Shown: positions 13,248 through 13,249 of the stretch, piece after piece
Numbering within the stretch: the stretch's first letter is position 1
Layout: each line of letters opens with the position of its first letter
NCBI GenBank assembly: GCA_947068385.1
Contig: CAMTBF010000042.1
Span: 1-13,249, forward strand
Length of the DNA: 13,249 bases
Direction: 5' to 3'
Origin: an uncultured Lachnospiraceae bacterium
GTDB taxonomy: Bacteria > Bacillota > Clostridia > Lachnospirales > Lachnospiraceae
Translations under genes and position numbers: made by a program
Notes under the pieces: model-generated
What the model was told of the DNA's origin: nothing
Database searches by the model: none
The model's input: the letters and a program-made list of their open reading frames with translations, nothing else

Positions 13248-13249
13248 TG

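Overview
The window suggests a Firmicute of the Lachnospiraceae/Clostridia type. Coding DNA is GC-rich and intergenic DNA AT-rich. Shine-Dalgarno sites are strong (AAGGAGG, GGGGGAGG), promoters are sigma-A like, and the YesM/YesN two-component pair, GHKL kinase and heterodimeric ABC exporter are families common in gut Lachnospiraceae. This assignment is inference from style and gene content. No rRNA, tRNA, CRISPR array, transposase or phage gene was seen.

Left part (1-4310): amino-sugar (sialic acid) catabolism. nanK (N-acetylmannosamine kinase-like ROK protein), nanE (ManNAc-6-P epimerase) and a small SGNH esterase run rightward as an apparent operon. A large two-domain SGNH hydrolase runs leftward from the same 296-bp divergent control region. 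The two putative -35 boxes there form the arms of an 8-bp perfect inverted repeat. The likely picture is removal of O-acyl groups by the esterases, then ManNAc -> ManNAc-6-P -> GlcNAc-6-P. Sialidase, transporter and NanA lyase are not in the window. At the extreme left a strong leftward promoter and Shine-Dalgarno lead into an interrupted reading frame at the edge.

Right part (4325-13249): all genes run leftward and converge on the nan operon at a long hairpin (4259-4305). In transcription order: the 3' end of an unidentified reading frame at the right edge; a YesM-type membrane histidine kinase and its YesN-type AraC response regulator (one operon); a GHKL histidine kinase with almost no sensor region, with its own promoter and a structured leader; a clear intrinsic terminator; then two ABC exporter half-transporters and a 91-residue charged helical protein in a tightly coupled operon. 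The second half-transporter carries an in-frame 3 x 21-bp repeat near its N-terminus and an acidic insert in its nucleotide-binding domain. No precursor peptide or cognate LytTR regulator was found, so the exported substrate is unknown.

The points most worth checking are the degenerate duplicated SGNH domain, the symmetric divergent nan promoter, the attenuator-like leader of the GHKL kinase, and the ABC exporter plus coupled 91-aa protein cassette.
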